This document shows, piece by piece, positions 1-8,956 of a stretch of DNA of 39,070 nucleotides. Position numbers and translations under genes: made by a program. How positions within the stretch are numbered: the stretch's first letter is position 1; every line of letters starts with the position of its first letter. The notes under the pieces are model-generated. The model did not search any database. It saw only the letters and a program-made list of their open reading frames with translations, and was not told the DNA's origin. Location of the stretch: positions 1 to 39,070 of the forward strand of contig DAYJ01000051.1 in assembly GCA_002506875.1 (NCBI GenBank). The letters are read 5' to 3'. Source of the stretch: Euryarchaeota archaeon UBA40. GTDB taxonomy: Archaea > Thermoplasmatota > Poseidoniia > Poseidoniales > Thalassarchaeaceae.

Positions 1-1
1 T

Positions 2-166
2 TTAATGCAGGATTTTGCTGCCTCACATCAAACGGGAATCTGGTGTAACGCGAGAATTCGTGCAGTACCAATGTACCAAAGATGTGGATTCGTAATCGTC
101 TCCGATATATTCGAAATCGAGGGGATTGGGCCACATCACGATATGGAATGGGCGCCTGAAGAGTGA
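2..166 (+). CDS. GNAT-family N-acetyltransferase, C-terminal fragment (cut by window edge)
   Basis: The frame is open from base 2 and ends at a TGA at 164-166, giving 54 residues that belong to a gene starting before the window. The fragment reads as the end of a GNAT acetyltransferase: an N-A-R-x-R-A-x-P-M-Y-Q-R-x-G-F stretch is the usual acetyl-CoA-side helix and following strand (compare A-x-x-F-Y-x-k-x-G-F). It is followed by F-E-I-E-G-I-G-P-H-H-D-M, a common ending in GNAT enzymes related to amino-acid or small-molecule acetylation. The substrate cannot be told. The last 31 bases overlap the end of the convergent YbjN-like gene. The family call rests on this C-terminal motif alone. Confidence 0.72.
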   Translation, partial: LMQDFAASHQTGIWCNARIRAVPMYQRCGFVIVSDIFEIEGIGPHHDMEWAPEE

Positions 167-840
167 TTCATCTCAATGGCATCCATTGCCTCTTCCGTCG
201 AACCACCTCCGAGAATAATTTGAATCCCTGGGAGGTGGCGATCAAAGGTTGCTAGATTCGTATGGATAATATTTCGAATCATGTCATTATTTAGATTCAC
301 ACTCTCCAGATCTAGTGCAGTTTTGTAATTCAATTCACCATCAGTAATATCTAATTCAAAATTTCCAACAACTAATCGATAATTCGCCATAGTGATGAAT
401 CTCATCATTGTATCAATTCGATTCGGAGAAATATTCTCACTCAAAGAAGAATAGAAAATCATCTGTTCTTCTAATTCACGCGTCTGGATCATGCAATGCC
501 ATTCACCATTTACTCCCTCAAAACCGAGAGCAATGGTGCTATGGTCAGACAGTGCTTCGAAATTCCATTCATTTTCCCTTAGATAATTACAAGCTGATTC
601 CAAAAGAGGGGATTGATTGAAATCTAGATTATTTTCATTTAACTCTTCAACACCACGATCGATCTCTTGAGGTAATTCCTCCTTGAGATATGAACGAATT
701 CTATCGCTTAACATCGAACTAGGTTCGTATGACGTACTTCGCAATGTTGAAGATAATTTCTGAAAATTTTCAAGGATTTCATTGGGGGAATCTGTCTGAA
801 AATCCTGCTCGGACCCCGTGGACATCCCTTTTTCCCGCAT
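136..840 (-). CDS. YbjN-domain protein
   Basis: A soluble acidic protein of about 234 residues. The C-terminal two thirds resemble the YbjN family (putative sensory transduction regulators with a type III secretion chaperone-like fold). The features are an N-terminal helix leading into a L-R-E-N-x-W-N-F-E strand, then a M-I-Q-T-R-E-L strand, a N-R-x-D-x-M-M-R-F-I-T-x-A-N-Y helix, and a V-G-N-F-E-L-D strand followed by D-G-E-L-N-Y-K. The first 70 or so residues are polar and probably disordered or helical. I chose the ATG at 840 because GGGGAG lies four bases upstream; ATG 825 and TTG 852 are alternatives. The gene lies 52 bases downstream of TFB on the same strand and has a candidate TATA box in that gap. 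The molecular role of archaeal YbjN proteins is not known. Confidence 0.72.
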   Translation of the reverse strand: MREKGMSTGSEQDFQTDSPNEILENFQKLSSTLRSTSYEPSSMLSDRIRSYLKEELPQEIDRGVEELNENNLDFNQSPLLESACNYLRENEWNFEALSDHSTIALGFEGVNGEWHCMIQTRELEEQMIFYSSLSENISPNRIDTMMRFITMANYRLVVGNFELDITDGELNYKTALDLESVNLNNDMIRNIIHTNLATFDRHLPGIQIILGGGSTEEAMDAIEMNHSSGAHSIS

Positions 841-872
841 ACATCTCCCCAATCAGGATATATCAATCAAAC

Positions 873-880
873 CATTATAG
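873..880 (-). promoter_or_regulatory. Candidate TATA box for the YbjN-like gene
   Basis: Minus-strand CTATAATG lies about 33 bases upstream of the ATG at 840, which allows a leader of about ten bases containing the GGGGAG ribosome-binding site at 845-850. The gene may therefore be transcribed apart from TFB. This is inferred from spacing and AT content only. Confidence 0.33.
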
Positions 881-892
881 GAGTTTCTTGAA

Positions 893-1819
893 TTATATTT
901 CTAATTCAATATTCAAATTCTGAATCAATTCCTTGTACCGATTTCGAATTGTGACCTCGGTAACTCCGGCAACCTCTGCGACTTCGCGCTGAGTACGGCG
1001 CTTACCACAGAGGACTGAAGCGATGTAAATGATGGAGGCTGCGATTCCCGTAGGACCTCGCCCACTAGTCAACTCCTTTTCCTGAGCCTTCTGAATCAAT
1101 TCATACGCTTTTGATTGCACTTCTGCATCGAGATCAAGACCTGAACAGAATCGTGGGATATACATCTCTGGAGTCGTATGAGGGATCTTCATTCGAAGTT
1201 CTCTAACCATAAAACGGTAAGTACGGCCAATCTCTTTCCGACCAGTCCTAGATGCTGTGCTTATTTCGTCAAGTGTTCGTGGGTTTCCACACTGTCTGCA
1301 GGCAGCATAAAGACTGGCTGCAGCGACGCCTTCGATAGAACGTCCGCGAATGAGACGGGCTTCTACTGCACGCTTATAGTTGACAGCTGCAGCCTCACGA
1401 ATTGATTTTGGAAGGTTCAAACGGCTAGCCATTCGATCGAGTTCTGCGAGAGCCATAGCAAGGTTTCTCTCGGTCGCGTTCGAAACACGTGATCTCTTCT
1501 GCCACTTTCTCATGCGATAAAATTGACTCCGATACCGAGAAGAGATTGTTTTACCAGAGTAGTCCTTATTCTGCCAATCGATGTCAGTAGAGAGACCTTT
1601 GTCGTGAAGCATCACAGTCATAGGTGCTCCAGTCCTAGCCCTCTGATCTCCTTGTTCAGGACTGAAAACACGCCATTCGGCTCCCTGATCGATAACATTG
1701 TCCTCAATCACCAGGCCGCACATTGAGCACACGATTTCTCCCCGCGTCTCATCGCGATCTAGTTCTCTGCTACCACATTCTGGGCATTTGACGATATCTT
1801 CCACTTGTGCATCAGACAT
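893..1819 (-). CDS. tfb: Transcription initiation factor IIB (TFB)
   Basis: Archaeal TFB recruits RNA polymerase to the TBP-TATA complex. The 308-residue protein has the full family layout. An N-terminal zinc ribbon carries Cys12, Cys15, Cys31 and Cys34. A B-reader/linker region follows (E-W-R-V-F then the R-x-G-A-P-M segment). Two cyclin-like repeats run from about residue 110 to 205 and 210 to 300. The second ends in a helix-turn-helix (Q-R-E-V-A-E-V-A-G-V-T-E-V-T-I-R-N-R) that contacts the BRE. Length is normal for the family. The ATG at 1819 is supported by a strong GGAGAGGA ribosome-binding site five bases upstream and a clear TATA box. Archaea often carry several TFB paralogues, so this need not be the only one. 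Confidence 0.97.
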   Translation of the reverse strand: MSDAQVEDIVKCPECGSRELDRDETRGEIVCSMCGLVIEDNVIDQGAEWRVFSPEQGDQRARTGAPMTVMLHDKGLSTDIDWQNKDYSGKTISSRYRSQFYRMRKWQKRSRVSNATERNLAMALAELDRMASRLNLPKSIREAAAVNYKRAVEARLIRGRSIEGVAAASLYAACRQCGNPRTLDEISTASRTGRKEIGRTYRFMVRELRMKIPHTTPEMYIPRFCSGLDLDAEVQSKAYELIQKAQEKELTSGRGPTGIAASIIYIASVLCGKRRTQREVAEVAGVTEVTIRNRYKELIQNLNIELEI

Positions 1820-1824
1820 TTGAT

Positions 1825-1832
1825 TCCTCTCC
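1825..1832 (-). promoter_or_regulatory. Ribosome-binding site of tfb
   Basis: Minus-strand GGAGAGGA, five bases before the ATG at 1819, matches the anti-Shine-Dalgarno end of 16S rRNA and fixes the start codon. Confidence 0.7.
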
Positions 1833-1860
1833 GAAGATATTATTGCTCGGATGGCTAAGG

Positions 1861-1868
1861 TATTTAAA
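1861..1868 (-). promoter_or_regulatory. TATA box of tfb
   Basis: Minus-strand TTTAAATA lies about 42 bases before the tfb start codon, preceded by a purine/A-rich stretch that could act as a BRE. With the usual 25-base spacing, transcription would start near 1835 and give a leader of roughly 15-20 bases that just includes the ribosome-binding site. Confidence 0.6.
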
Positions 1869-1910
1869 TCCTAATGGTTCTTTATTTGGTGTATTTTACA
1901 TTGAATTAAG

Positions 1911-1920
1911 TAAAAAAATA
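1911..1920 (+). promoter_or_regulatory. Candidate TATA box for the aconitase gene
   Basis: TAAAAAAATA is the most AT-rich stretch upstream of the GTG at 1982, about 62 bases away. It is divergent from the tfb promoter, about 45 bases from that TATA box. A GGTGA ribosome-binding site at 1971-1975 precedes the GTG. Confidence 0.3.
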
Positions 1921-1981
1921 GGTCATTAACAACGGCTAATGGTCAAATAGGCTGAACCCATGGTACAACTGGTGAAATTAC

Positions 1982-3979
1982 GTGACTGAGGTCTGGCCCC
2001 CTGAATCAATCAGGCTAGACTCAGATGCACGTGTCCTGTTTCTGACTAAAGATCTCGATCTAATTCGTCAACAGTTGTACAATGGTTTGAATCTCAAAAT
2101 GGAGGATCTCGACATCGATGATCTGTTAGATGATATCAACACAGACGTGATGACACCCGCATGGGTCTGTTTCGATCATGATCCTGCAAAAATTGCTGAC
2201 AATGCATATGCTGGCCTGCTGCATGAAGGTGAACGTGTTTTCAATCAAGGGGCGCTAAAAGAAGGGGGTTTCCAAGTAATTGTTAGTGGGCATCGAAAAG
2301 GAACTGGAAGTAGTCGTGAAACTGCACCACAGTGTGAGCGGTGGTCTGGAATTCGAATTGTGATTGCTGCCTCGTTCGCTCCAATTCATGAACGAAACAA
2401 CATCAATCTCGGGCAAGTGATGGGTAATCATCAGATGCTTGAGAGATTGCAAAATGGAGAAGTAATTCAACTCGATGAATTCACACAAAAATATGATCCT
2501 GTCACTCGATTAATTCTAGAGAATGGTGGGATTCTTCCCTTTGCCAAGAAATTGAAAGATGGTCAAATCGAGTTGCCAGCCGTTTCTACTGAGCACCGAG
2601 GTATGACAATGGCTGAGAAAATTATTGCAAAGAAGGTGATTGGAAAAACGGGGGTTGAATGCTATGTGTCTCCTGGTGATGCAGTGTTGGCAACAGTCGA
2701 CGGGGGCTACAGTCATGAGTTTACAACTGCTCAAGTTCATAATTTCCTAACGGCCGAATATGGTGCGGATTATACGTTGCCAAATCCGCCAAAGTTTGCT
2801 GTGTTTGAAGATCATTTACTCTATGCAACAGGTGTTCCAAGATTTGGGCCGTTTGCCGATAAAATTCAAACATTACGAGATTTACAAGTAGCATTCCAAC
2901 AACATACCGGTGTTCGCGATTACTCAGCCAAAGATGGTGTTAGCCCAGGAATTTGCCACCAAGTAGCCCGAGAGGAATTCATCGATGTTGGTGATTTCAT
3001 TCAAGCGACAGATAGTCACACTTGCATGGGAGGCGCCTCAAATGCGTTGACTTATGGCGTAGGTTCAACAGAATATGCAAATTTAGTTCACAATCAGTTT
3101 GCTTTCGTCAAAGTGCCTGAAAGCATCCGTTTCGATTTGATAGGGAGTTTAAACCCGGGATGTACAGCTAAAGATGTCATTCTTCACATTCTATGGCGTT
3201 ATGCAAAACACTCTGATACACTTGATCGTTCGATGGAATTCGGTGGATCAGGACTTGCTTCTATCTCAATGGATGAACGAGCGACGCTATGCAACATGGC
3301 TACTGAATGTAGTGCCAAGACCGGGATTTGTGATCCTGATCAATTGACTATCGATTGGTTGTTGGAGCGACGAAGTGATTTGGATGAAGAACAGATTAGA
3401 AATGCGTTTGTATTCCCCGATGAGGATGCTGTATATCATGGAGGAATACATACCATTGATCTTGACAAAATTCGACCGATGGTAGCTCATCCAGGAGACC
3501 CCGACAAAGGAATTCCATCGGACCCAACGAATGGGGCTTACATCGATGATATCGGAATTGTTCCTATCGACATCGCCTATGCTGGATCTTGTACTGCAGG
3601 CAAAGATGATGATTTTTCATATTATGCAAAAGTTGCAAAGGCTGCTAAAGATGCAGGCTTGAAAGTTGCAGATGGTGTTGAATGCTACATTCAATTCGGA
3701 TCGGGATCGGTCAAGCAACTTTCTGAGAGGATGGGGTGGACTGCACTCTTCGAAGAAGTTGGTATTCACCTCATAGATCCTGGTTGTGGTGCTTGCATCG
3801 GAGCAGGGCCTGGTATCAGTAATGATTCAGATCAAGTCACCATATCTGCGATTAATCGTAACTTTCAGGGCCGCTCTGGCCCAGGTCAGTTGTATCTTGC
3901 CAGTCCTCTGACTGTCATGGCTAGTGCATTCATGGGATGCATAACAGCATGGCGCCCTGAAATCTTTTCAAAAGTCTGA
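1982..3979 (+). CDS. Aconitase/isopropylmalate dehydratase-family hydro-lyase with swivel domain first
   Basis: A 4Fe-4S hydro-lyase, probably converting citrate to isocitrate; homoaconitase or isopropylmalate dehydratase activity is not excluded. At 665 residues the domain order is permuted. The LeuD-like swivel comes first (about 55-200) with the G-S-S-R-E loop at 109-113 and S-F-A-P-I-H-E-R-N at 131-139. The LeuC-like catalytic domains follow (about 207-665). Cluster ligands are Cys537 (G-S-C-T), Cys602 and Cys605 (G-C-G-A-C-I-G). D-S-H-T-C at 344-348, N-R-N-F-x-G-R near 625 and A-S-P-L-T-V near 640 are typical. This order matches AcnB (HEAT-4-1-2-3) without its N-terminal HEAT-like domain and is the reverse of AcnA. 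The start is GTG with GGTGA six bases upstream. Isocitrate dehydrogenase lies 7.5 kb downstream, which favours aconitase. Confidence 0.88.
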   Translation: MTEVWPPESIRLDSDARVLFLTKDLDLIRQQLYNGLNLKMEDLDIDDLLDDINTDVMTPAWVCFDHDPAKIADNAYAGLLHEGERVFNQGALKEGGFQVIVSGHRKGTGSSRETAPQCERWSGIRIVIAASFAPIHERNNINLGQVMGNHQMLERLQNGEVIQLDEFTQKYDPVTRLILENGGILPFAKKLKDGQIELPAVSTEHRGMTMAEKIIAKKVIGKTGVECYVSPGDAVLATVDGGYSHEFTTAQVHNFLTAEYGADYTLPNPPKFAVFEDHLLYATGVPRFGPFADKIQTLRDLQVAFQQHTGVRDYSAKDGVSPGICHQVAREEFIDVGDFIQATDSHTCMGGASNALTYGVGSTEYANLVHNQFAFVKVPESIRFDLIGSLNPGCTAKDVILHILWRYAKHSDTLDRSMEFGGSGLASISMDERATLCNMATECSAKTGICDPDQLTIDWLLERRSDLDEEQIRNAFVFPDEDAVYHGGIHTIDLDKIRPMVAHPGDPDKGIPSDPTNGAYIDDIGIVPIDIAYAGSCTAGKDDDFSYYAKVAKAAKDAGLKVADGVECYIQFGSGSVKQLSERMGWTALFEEVGIHLIDPGCGACIGAGPGISNDSDQVTISAINRNFQGRSGPGQLYLASPLTVMASAFMGCITAWRPEIFSKV

Positions 3980-4014
3980 CCAGAGAAGGGATTGAATTGG
4001 ATAGAAGAGAGCCG

Positions 4015-5268
4015 ATGGCACTACTCTGGCAGACATCCCATGACCTGTTAACGGAGCTTGTAAGGATTGGAGTGGAGCATGCTCCTTTTCCTCCACCGCC
4101 ACATCTCTTTGAAGGAATTCCTGTAATTGAGTCCGCTCCAGATACTATTGCACAGCAAGCCATCACGGTCGATGCATTGGACAAAGCAGGCTTCAAACGA
4201 ATAATCGTCACTCATCTCGAATCTGAAAGGCCAGATCATGTGCGGCGTGCAATCGATGAAGAGAGGGCTCTCGATCGATATATCCTTGAGACACAAGATG
4301 ATCTAGCAGACCATTTTCTCAAAGAGAGAATTGTCGAGTGGTTACGAGCCGGTCTCGATGAAATCACACCTGATTCAGACCGGTGGTTTTGGGGCATGGC
4401 ACTGTTCACAGGAGCCTGTCTCGGACGGCCTTCGTGCATCAAAGAAGATGGATTCCATCTCCTAGAATCACTCGCTCTCGGGCGGCCTCCTGGAAGGTGG
4501 CAAACGAGAGCTGCACCAGGGCCACATCATCTCGATTGGGATGGTCGGGATATGGAGGGAGAATCTGTAGAAGTACATGTCGACGGCGCTATTGCAGCAG
4601 CTTGGTTACTCGATATCGTTGATTCAATCGAGGAAGGTAGTCCGCTTCCAGAAGCATGGTGGGCAGAAATCGTCAACCGGAGTCATTTGTATGTCCCGCT
4701 CAGAATGGCAGAGAGGCTTGATTCAAAGTTAACAGACAACGAATGGTCATCTATTCTGATCAAAATTATTCCTCACCTTTTGCGAACAGATGCACCCCGT
4801 GCAGGAGCGATTGTAAACGCAATACTTGCAAATGGAGATGAGAAAAGGCGCATCGATATCGCTTCACTTGCTGAAAGAATCGTTTCGGAATCAATCAGTA
4901 TTGGGAAGACGATTATTGATGCCAGTCTCAAAGAAGATGGAGATGCCGCAGTAATTGCAACTAGTGCTCTACCTGTCCTAGCCCATCATGATCCAATCGA
5001 ATTCATGATTCGAGCGATGAGAGCAAGTCAGCATGAAGATTCTAGAGTCAGAAGGCGGTTTGTAGATTCAGGCTTGAGAATGGCAATGCAGATTGATCCG
5101 ATTGATGAACAAGGGATTTTAGTGAATTTGATTAAGATGGCTGACGAAACTTCCCAAGTACGAATCAAGCGTTTTGCAAACGAAATGGCTCGACTCGATC
5201 CGACAGCTGGATTAAGATTAGTCCAACGTCTTGCCGAAAATGGGATTGAATTTACCCTTTCAGAATAA
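4015..5268 (+). CDS. All-helical repeat protein of unknown function (HEAT-like)
   Basis: I do not recognise a family. The protein (417 residues from ATG 4015, 423 from TTG 3997) is soluble and almost entirely helical. Its C-terminal half, from about residue 230, consists of short paired amphipathic helices of HEAT/ARM character, with units such as I-I-P-H-L-L-R-T-D-A-P-R-A-G-A-I-V and A-T-S-A-L-P-V-L-A-H-H-D-P-I-E-F-M. The middle has a Trp/Gly-rich stretch (D-R-W-F-W-G-M-A-L-F-T-G) and a Pro/His segment. No catalytic motif is visible. It starts 17-35 bases after the aconitase stop, so the two are probably co-transcribed. It ends one base before the convergent ribonucleotide reductase gene. 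A role linked to the upstream enzyme is inference from position. Confidence 0.75.
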   Translation: MALLWQTSHDLLTELVRIGVEHAPFPPPPHLFEGIPVIESAPDTIAQQAITVDALDKAGFKRIIVTHLESERPDHVRRAIDEERALDRYILETQDDLADHFLKERIVEWLRAGLDEITPDSDRWFWGMALFTGACLGRPSCIKEDGFHLLESLALGRPPGRWQTRAAPGPHHLDWDGRDMEGESVEVHVDGAIAAAWLLDIVDSIEEGSPLPEAWWAEIVNRSHLYVPLRMAERLDSKLTDNEWSSILIKIIPHLLRTDAPRAGAIVNAILANGDEKRRIDIASLAERIVSESISIGKTIIDASLKEDGDAAVIATSALPVLAHHDPIEFMIRAMRASQHEDSRVRRRFVDSGLRMAMQIDPIDEQGILVNLIKMADETSQVRIKRFANEMARLDPTAGLRLVQRLAENGIEFTLSE

Positions 5269-8200
5269 TCAGGAACAGCCGGTAGTCTCACCGCACTCAT
5301 TGCACTTGAGGCAGGTTCCATTACGAACCATCTGACTTCCTCCACAATTCGTGCAGATATCTCCTGTAAAACCGAGTGCACGAGCGCTTCGCATCGCATT
5401 CTCTTCTGCACTCAATTCAGAACTGGTTGATGGATCCTCTTCTAGCTCCTGAGGTTCCTGGATATTCATCACACTGTCCAACGTGGTCTGGATGTTGCGC
5501 TGAGAACCCATGGTGCGAGACATTCCATCTGGTGTAGACTCAGGGCGGCTAATGGAAGTCGTATCAAGATCTTCCTCAGTTACATGAGCTAAGTCCTCAC
5601 GATCCAAATGATTGATGGCTAATTCTCTGAAGATATAATCCACGATGGATGTGGCCATCTTCACTCGACCTGAACCTCCGACCACCATGCCACTAGGCTC
5701 AAACTTCTGGAAGGTGAATGACTTGACGAAAGCATCGAGGGGGACTCCATACTGGAGGCCAATTGAAACCGCGATTGCAAACTGATTCAACAATGAGCGC
5801 CAAGCCATTCCTTCCTTCGAAGTTGTTAGCATAATCTCACCAAGGCGGCCATCATCATACATACTCGATGAGAGATAGACGGTATGCCCTCCAACACGTG
5901 CCTTCATCACTTTTGATTCTCGGACATCAGGGAGTGGTCTGCGTGTTGCAATGTAATTTTGGACAAAGGCTTCTGCAATCGGTTGTGCCTGTTGATCGGG
6001 GAGAGGCAGGGCCAACTTAACTTGCTCAACTGCTTGTTCAGTGGTTACGGTAGCCGATTCATTTTCATCTATTTCATCCATCGAAGTGGTATCTACAAGT
6101 TTGTTCATCAACGGCTGTGATAGTTTACTCTGATCTCTGTATACTGCAGTTGCCTTATTCATCGTAGAATGTGAGAGATTGTACACGTCGCGAATATCAT
6201 CGATAGTAGCGTCAGATGGGAGATTTACTGTCTTTGAAATCGCACCAGAGATGAATGGTTGGGCAGCCGCCATCATCCGAACGTGGGCGGGCCATGCGAT
6301 AGAACGGGTACCATATTTCCCTCCCGGAGTCGCACAATCGAAGACTTCGAGATGTTCTTCCTTTAGATGAGGTGCGTCCTCAATGGTCATGCGACCGAAT
6401 ACATGGTCGTTAGCGCCATCAATCTCAACAGAAGTGAACCCGATATGACTGAGAACATCAAAGAAGGGGTTCTCAATTTGTTCTTGATTCAACCCGAGGA
6501 TATCAGTGCAGAAGGATTCGCCCAAACTATTGGGGCTGAATGCGCCACGAATATCATACGCTCCTCCAATGGCATCTTCAACTCGAGCGAATTCAGCTTC
6601 GGTAAATCCAGCCTTCATCAATCGTTCACGGGTCACTGTCTCACAACGTTCGATGCTCTTAGTCCCCATAACATAGGATTCGATATCGTCAATCTCGACG
6701 TCATTGTAACCGAGTTCTGAAAGAGCGAGTTTTACGCCGTTGTTGATAATCTTCAACATTCCTCCACCTGCAAGGGATTTGAACTGAATTAAGGAAAACG
6801 ATGGTTCGACGCCGGTGGTGTCACAAGCCATCACAAGACCGATGGTTCCAGTAGGTGCAATTACCGTGGTCTGAGCGTTTCTGAATCCAAATTCAGAGCC
6901 TAGGTTCAGTGCGCGATCCCAAGACTCACGCGCCGCATCAAGGAGGTCGTCAGGACAAAGGGATGATTCGATCCCCATTGGCTTGACGCTGAGATTTTCG
7001 TACTCTTTTGACTCGACATCGTACGCCGCACGCCGATGGTTACGGATTACGCGAAGCATGTGCTCACTATTCTCCTCATAACGAGGGAATGGCCCGAGGA
7101 TGCTAGCAAGTTCAGCACTGGTTGCATAAGATTCGCCACACATGATTGCGGTAAGAGCCCCACAAATTGAGCGGGCTCTGTCATCATCATATGGAATCCC
7201 CATATGCATGAGGAGAGAGCCTAAATTGCAATATCCGAGGCCAAGAGTCCTGTACTCGTAGGACTTCTGAGCAATCTCTGCTGAAGGGAACTGTGCCATT
7301 AGAACTGAGATTTCGAGAGTTGCAGTCCAGAGGCGGACACTATGCTGGAAGTCTTCAACCTGGAATGTACGAGTGGCTATGTCATAGTACTCTAGAAGGT
7401 TGATGCTAGCTAGATTGCAGGCAGTATCATCGAGGAACATGTACTCTGAACAGGGATTAGACCCATTGATTCGGCCACCTTCAGGGCATGTGTGCCATTC
7501 GTTAATTGTAGAGTCAAACTGAACTCCAGGATCCGCACAAGCCCAAGCAGTGTAGGCAATTTGATCCCAGAGTTGCTGCGCTGGAAGTACCTTGCATGGC
7601 TCAGGATTGCGGCCCTCAGCCAATGCTTTCTTCTTCTCAGTTCGCCAGACAAGATTCCAATCCCGACCTGCTTCGACTGCATCCATAAACTCATTCGGGA
7701 CCCGAACAGAATTGTTGCTGTTCTGACCTGATACTGTGATGTATCCCTCCCCTTGCCAATCTGAATCAAATCGCTCGAAATTTACCGAACGCCATCCCTG
7801 GCCTGCAAGGTCGATGATACGCTTGATGTGTGGCTGGGGGACGTTGTCCTTCACAGCTGCAATCATGGCACGCTTGAGAGGTTCGTTCGACGCAGGGTCT
7901 GTTGAGGCTACTTCAGCGCCCTCAGACCACATCGTTGCAAGGAGAGCATTTGCATGCTTCTGTAATTGATTGCTCCCTATGATAAGAGCCGAGACCTTCT
8001 CTTCTTCGGATGCTTTCCAGTTAATGTATTCCTCAATATCTGGGTGATCAAGATCGAGTGTGACCATCTTGGCCGCTCGGCGAGTTGTTCCTCCGGATTT
8101 GATGGCCCCTGCTGCACGATCACCAATCTTGAGGAAAGAGAGAAGGCCGGATGATTGCCCTCCTCCGGAAAGCGGTTCTTCTTTACCGCGAATATTACTG

Positions 8201-8949
8201 AAGTTGGATCCAGTCCCTGAACCGAACTTGAACAACAAAGCCTCGCGTTCCCAGAGACCCATAATGGACTCGGTTCCCCCCACGAGAGAATCTGCTACGC
8301 TTTGAATAAAGCAAGCATGAGGTTGGGGGTGTTCATAGGAATTGGCGGACTCTGTTAGGATGCCTGTTTCAGGATCTACATACTTGTGCCCCTGAGGATT
8401 GCCTTCGATTCCGTAAGCCCAATGAAGGCCAGTGTTGAACCATTGTGGACTATTTGGAGCCGAGCGTTGACTTGCAATCATGTAACACATCTCATCGAAG
8501 TAAGAACGGGCGTCTTCCTCAGATGCGAAGTATCCGTGCTTCCAACCCCAATAGGTCCAGGTCCCTGCAAGGCGCCTAAACATCTGACGGAAGTCGGTCT
8601 CAGCACAGTAGCGATCTTCGGGCTCCATAGCCTGCAACTTCTCTTCATCTGGGGCTGAACGCTGAAGCCAGATTGGCACGTTGTCTTCGGGAACGGGGCG
8701 TAAGGCAGCAGGAACTCCTGCTTTTCGGAGGTACTTCTGCGCTGCAACGGTGCCTGGAACTCCTTCAAATCCCACTGGGAAGCGGACATCTTCCATATTG
8801 TGGGCAACGGACCCATCCTGATTTTTGATCTGAATACTTGTTGTCATCCACTCGAAGGTATCAAACGGGTCCACGCCAAGGACTGTGAATCTACGTTCAA
8901 TGTTCATCCCACTCGTTCCATCGTTGCTTCCATTCATTGTGGTTTGCAT
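5269..8949 (-). CDS. nrdJ: Adenosylcobalamin-dependent (class II) ribonucleotide reductase
   Basis: Reduces ribonucleotides to deoxyribonucleotides using a radical generated from adenosylcobalamin; active with or without oxygen. The 1226-residue protein is of the long class II type. Visible are the first reductive cysteine in P-H-A-C-F-I-Q-S (Cys213), the catalytic N-P-C-S-E loop (Asn498, Cys500, Glu502) and the second reductive cysteine in D-T-A-C-N-L-A (Cys511). A P-T-G-T-I-G-L phosphate loop lies in the barrel, and there is a TSCPD-type domain near residues 1030-1130. The Cys-rich C-terminal tail (C-T-N-C, C-L-K-C-N-E-C, C-S) probably carries a zinc site and the reducing dithiol. Length is explained by these domains and no intein is seen. 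ATG 8949 follows an AGAGGTGA ribosome-binding site. Its cofactor could be made by the PduO gene at 21831-22472. Confidence 0.97.
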   Translation of the reverse strand: MQTTMNGSNDGTSGMNIERRFTVLGVDPFDTFEWMTTSIQIKNQDGSVAHNMEDVRFPVGFEGVPGTVAAQKYLRKAGVPAALRPVPEDNVPIWLQRSAPDEEKLQAMEPEDRYCAETDFRQMFRRLAGTWTYWGWKHGYFASEEDARSYFDEMCYMIASQRSAPNSPQWFNTGLHWAYGIEGNPQGHKYVDPETGILTESANSYEHPQPHACFIQSVADSLVGGTESIMGLWEREALLFKFGSGTGSNFSNIRGKEEPLSGGGQSSGLLSFLKIGDRAAGAIKSGGTTRRAAKMVTLDLDHPDIEEYINWKASEEEKVSALIIGSNQLQKHANALLATMWSEGAEVASTDPASNEPLKRAMIAAVKDNVPQPHIKRIIDLAGQGWRSVNFERFDSDWQGEGYITVSGQNSNNSVRVPNEFMDAVEAGRDWNLVWRTEKKKALAEGRNPEPCKVLPAQQLWDQIAYTAWACADPGVQFDSTINEWHTCPEGGRINGSNPCSEYMFLDDTACNLASINLLEYYDIATRTFQVEDFQHSVRLWTATLEISVLMAQFPSAEIAQKSYEYRTLGLGYCNLGSLLMHMGIPYDDDRARSICGALTAIMCGESYATSAELASILGPFPRYEENSEHMLRVIRNHRRAAYDVESKEYENLSVKPMGIESSLCPDDLLDAARESWDRALNLGSEFGFRNAQTTVIAPTGTIGLVMACDTTGVEPSFSLIQFKSLAGGGMLKIINNGVKLALSELGYNDVEIDDIESYVMGTKSIERCETVTRERLMKAGFTEAEFARVEDAIGGAYDIRGAFSPNSLGESFCTDILGLNQEQIENPFFDVLSHIGFTSVEIDGANDHVFGRMTIEDAPHLKEEHLEVFDCATPGGKYGTRSIAWPAHVRMMAAAQPFISGAISKTVNLPSDATIDDIRDVYNLSHSTMNKATAVYRDQSKLSQPLMNKLVDTTSMDEIDENESATVTTEQAVEQVKLALPLPDQQAQPIAEAFVQNYIATRRPLPDVRESKVMKARVGGHTVYLSSSMYDDGRLGEIMLTTSKEGMAWRSLLNQFAIAVSIGLQYGVPLDAFVKSFTFQKFEPSGMVVGGSGRVKMATSIVDYIFRELAINHLDREDLAHVTEEDLDTTSISRPESTPDGMSRTMGSQRNIQTTLDSVMNIQEPQELEEDPSTSSELSAEENAMRSARALGFTGDICTNCGGSQMVRNGTCLKCNECGETTGCS

Positions 8950-8956
8950 GCCTTAT

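Noticed and set aside
6367..6720. Open frame of over 100 codons opposite nrdJ
   Set aside because: It is antisense within a strongly conserved gene and encodes nothing recognisable; it follows from the codon pattern of the real gene. Similar antisense frames at 7410-7769, 8386-8816, 19033-19449, 25114-25497, 31452-31808 and 33316-33722 were rejected for the same reason.
5269..8949. Possible intein in the very long ribonucleotide reductase
   Set aside because: The catalytic blocks run on without a splicing-type insertion, and the length is typical of the long class II form with a TSCPD domain and Cys-rich tail.
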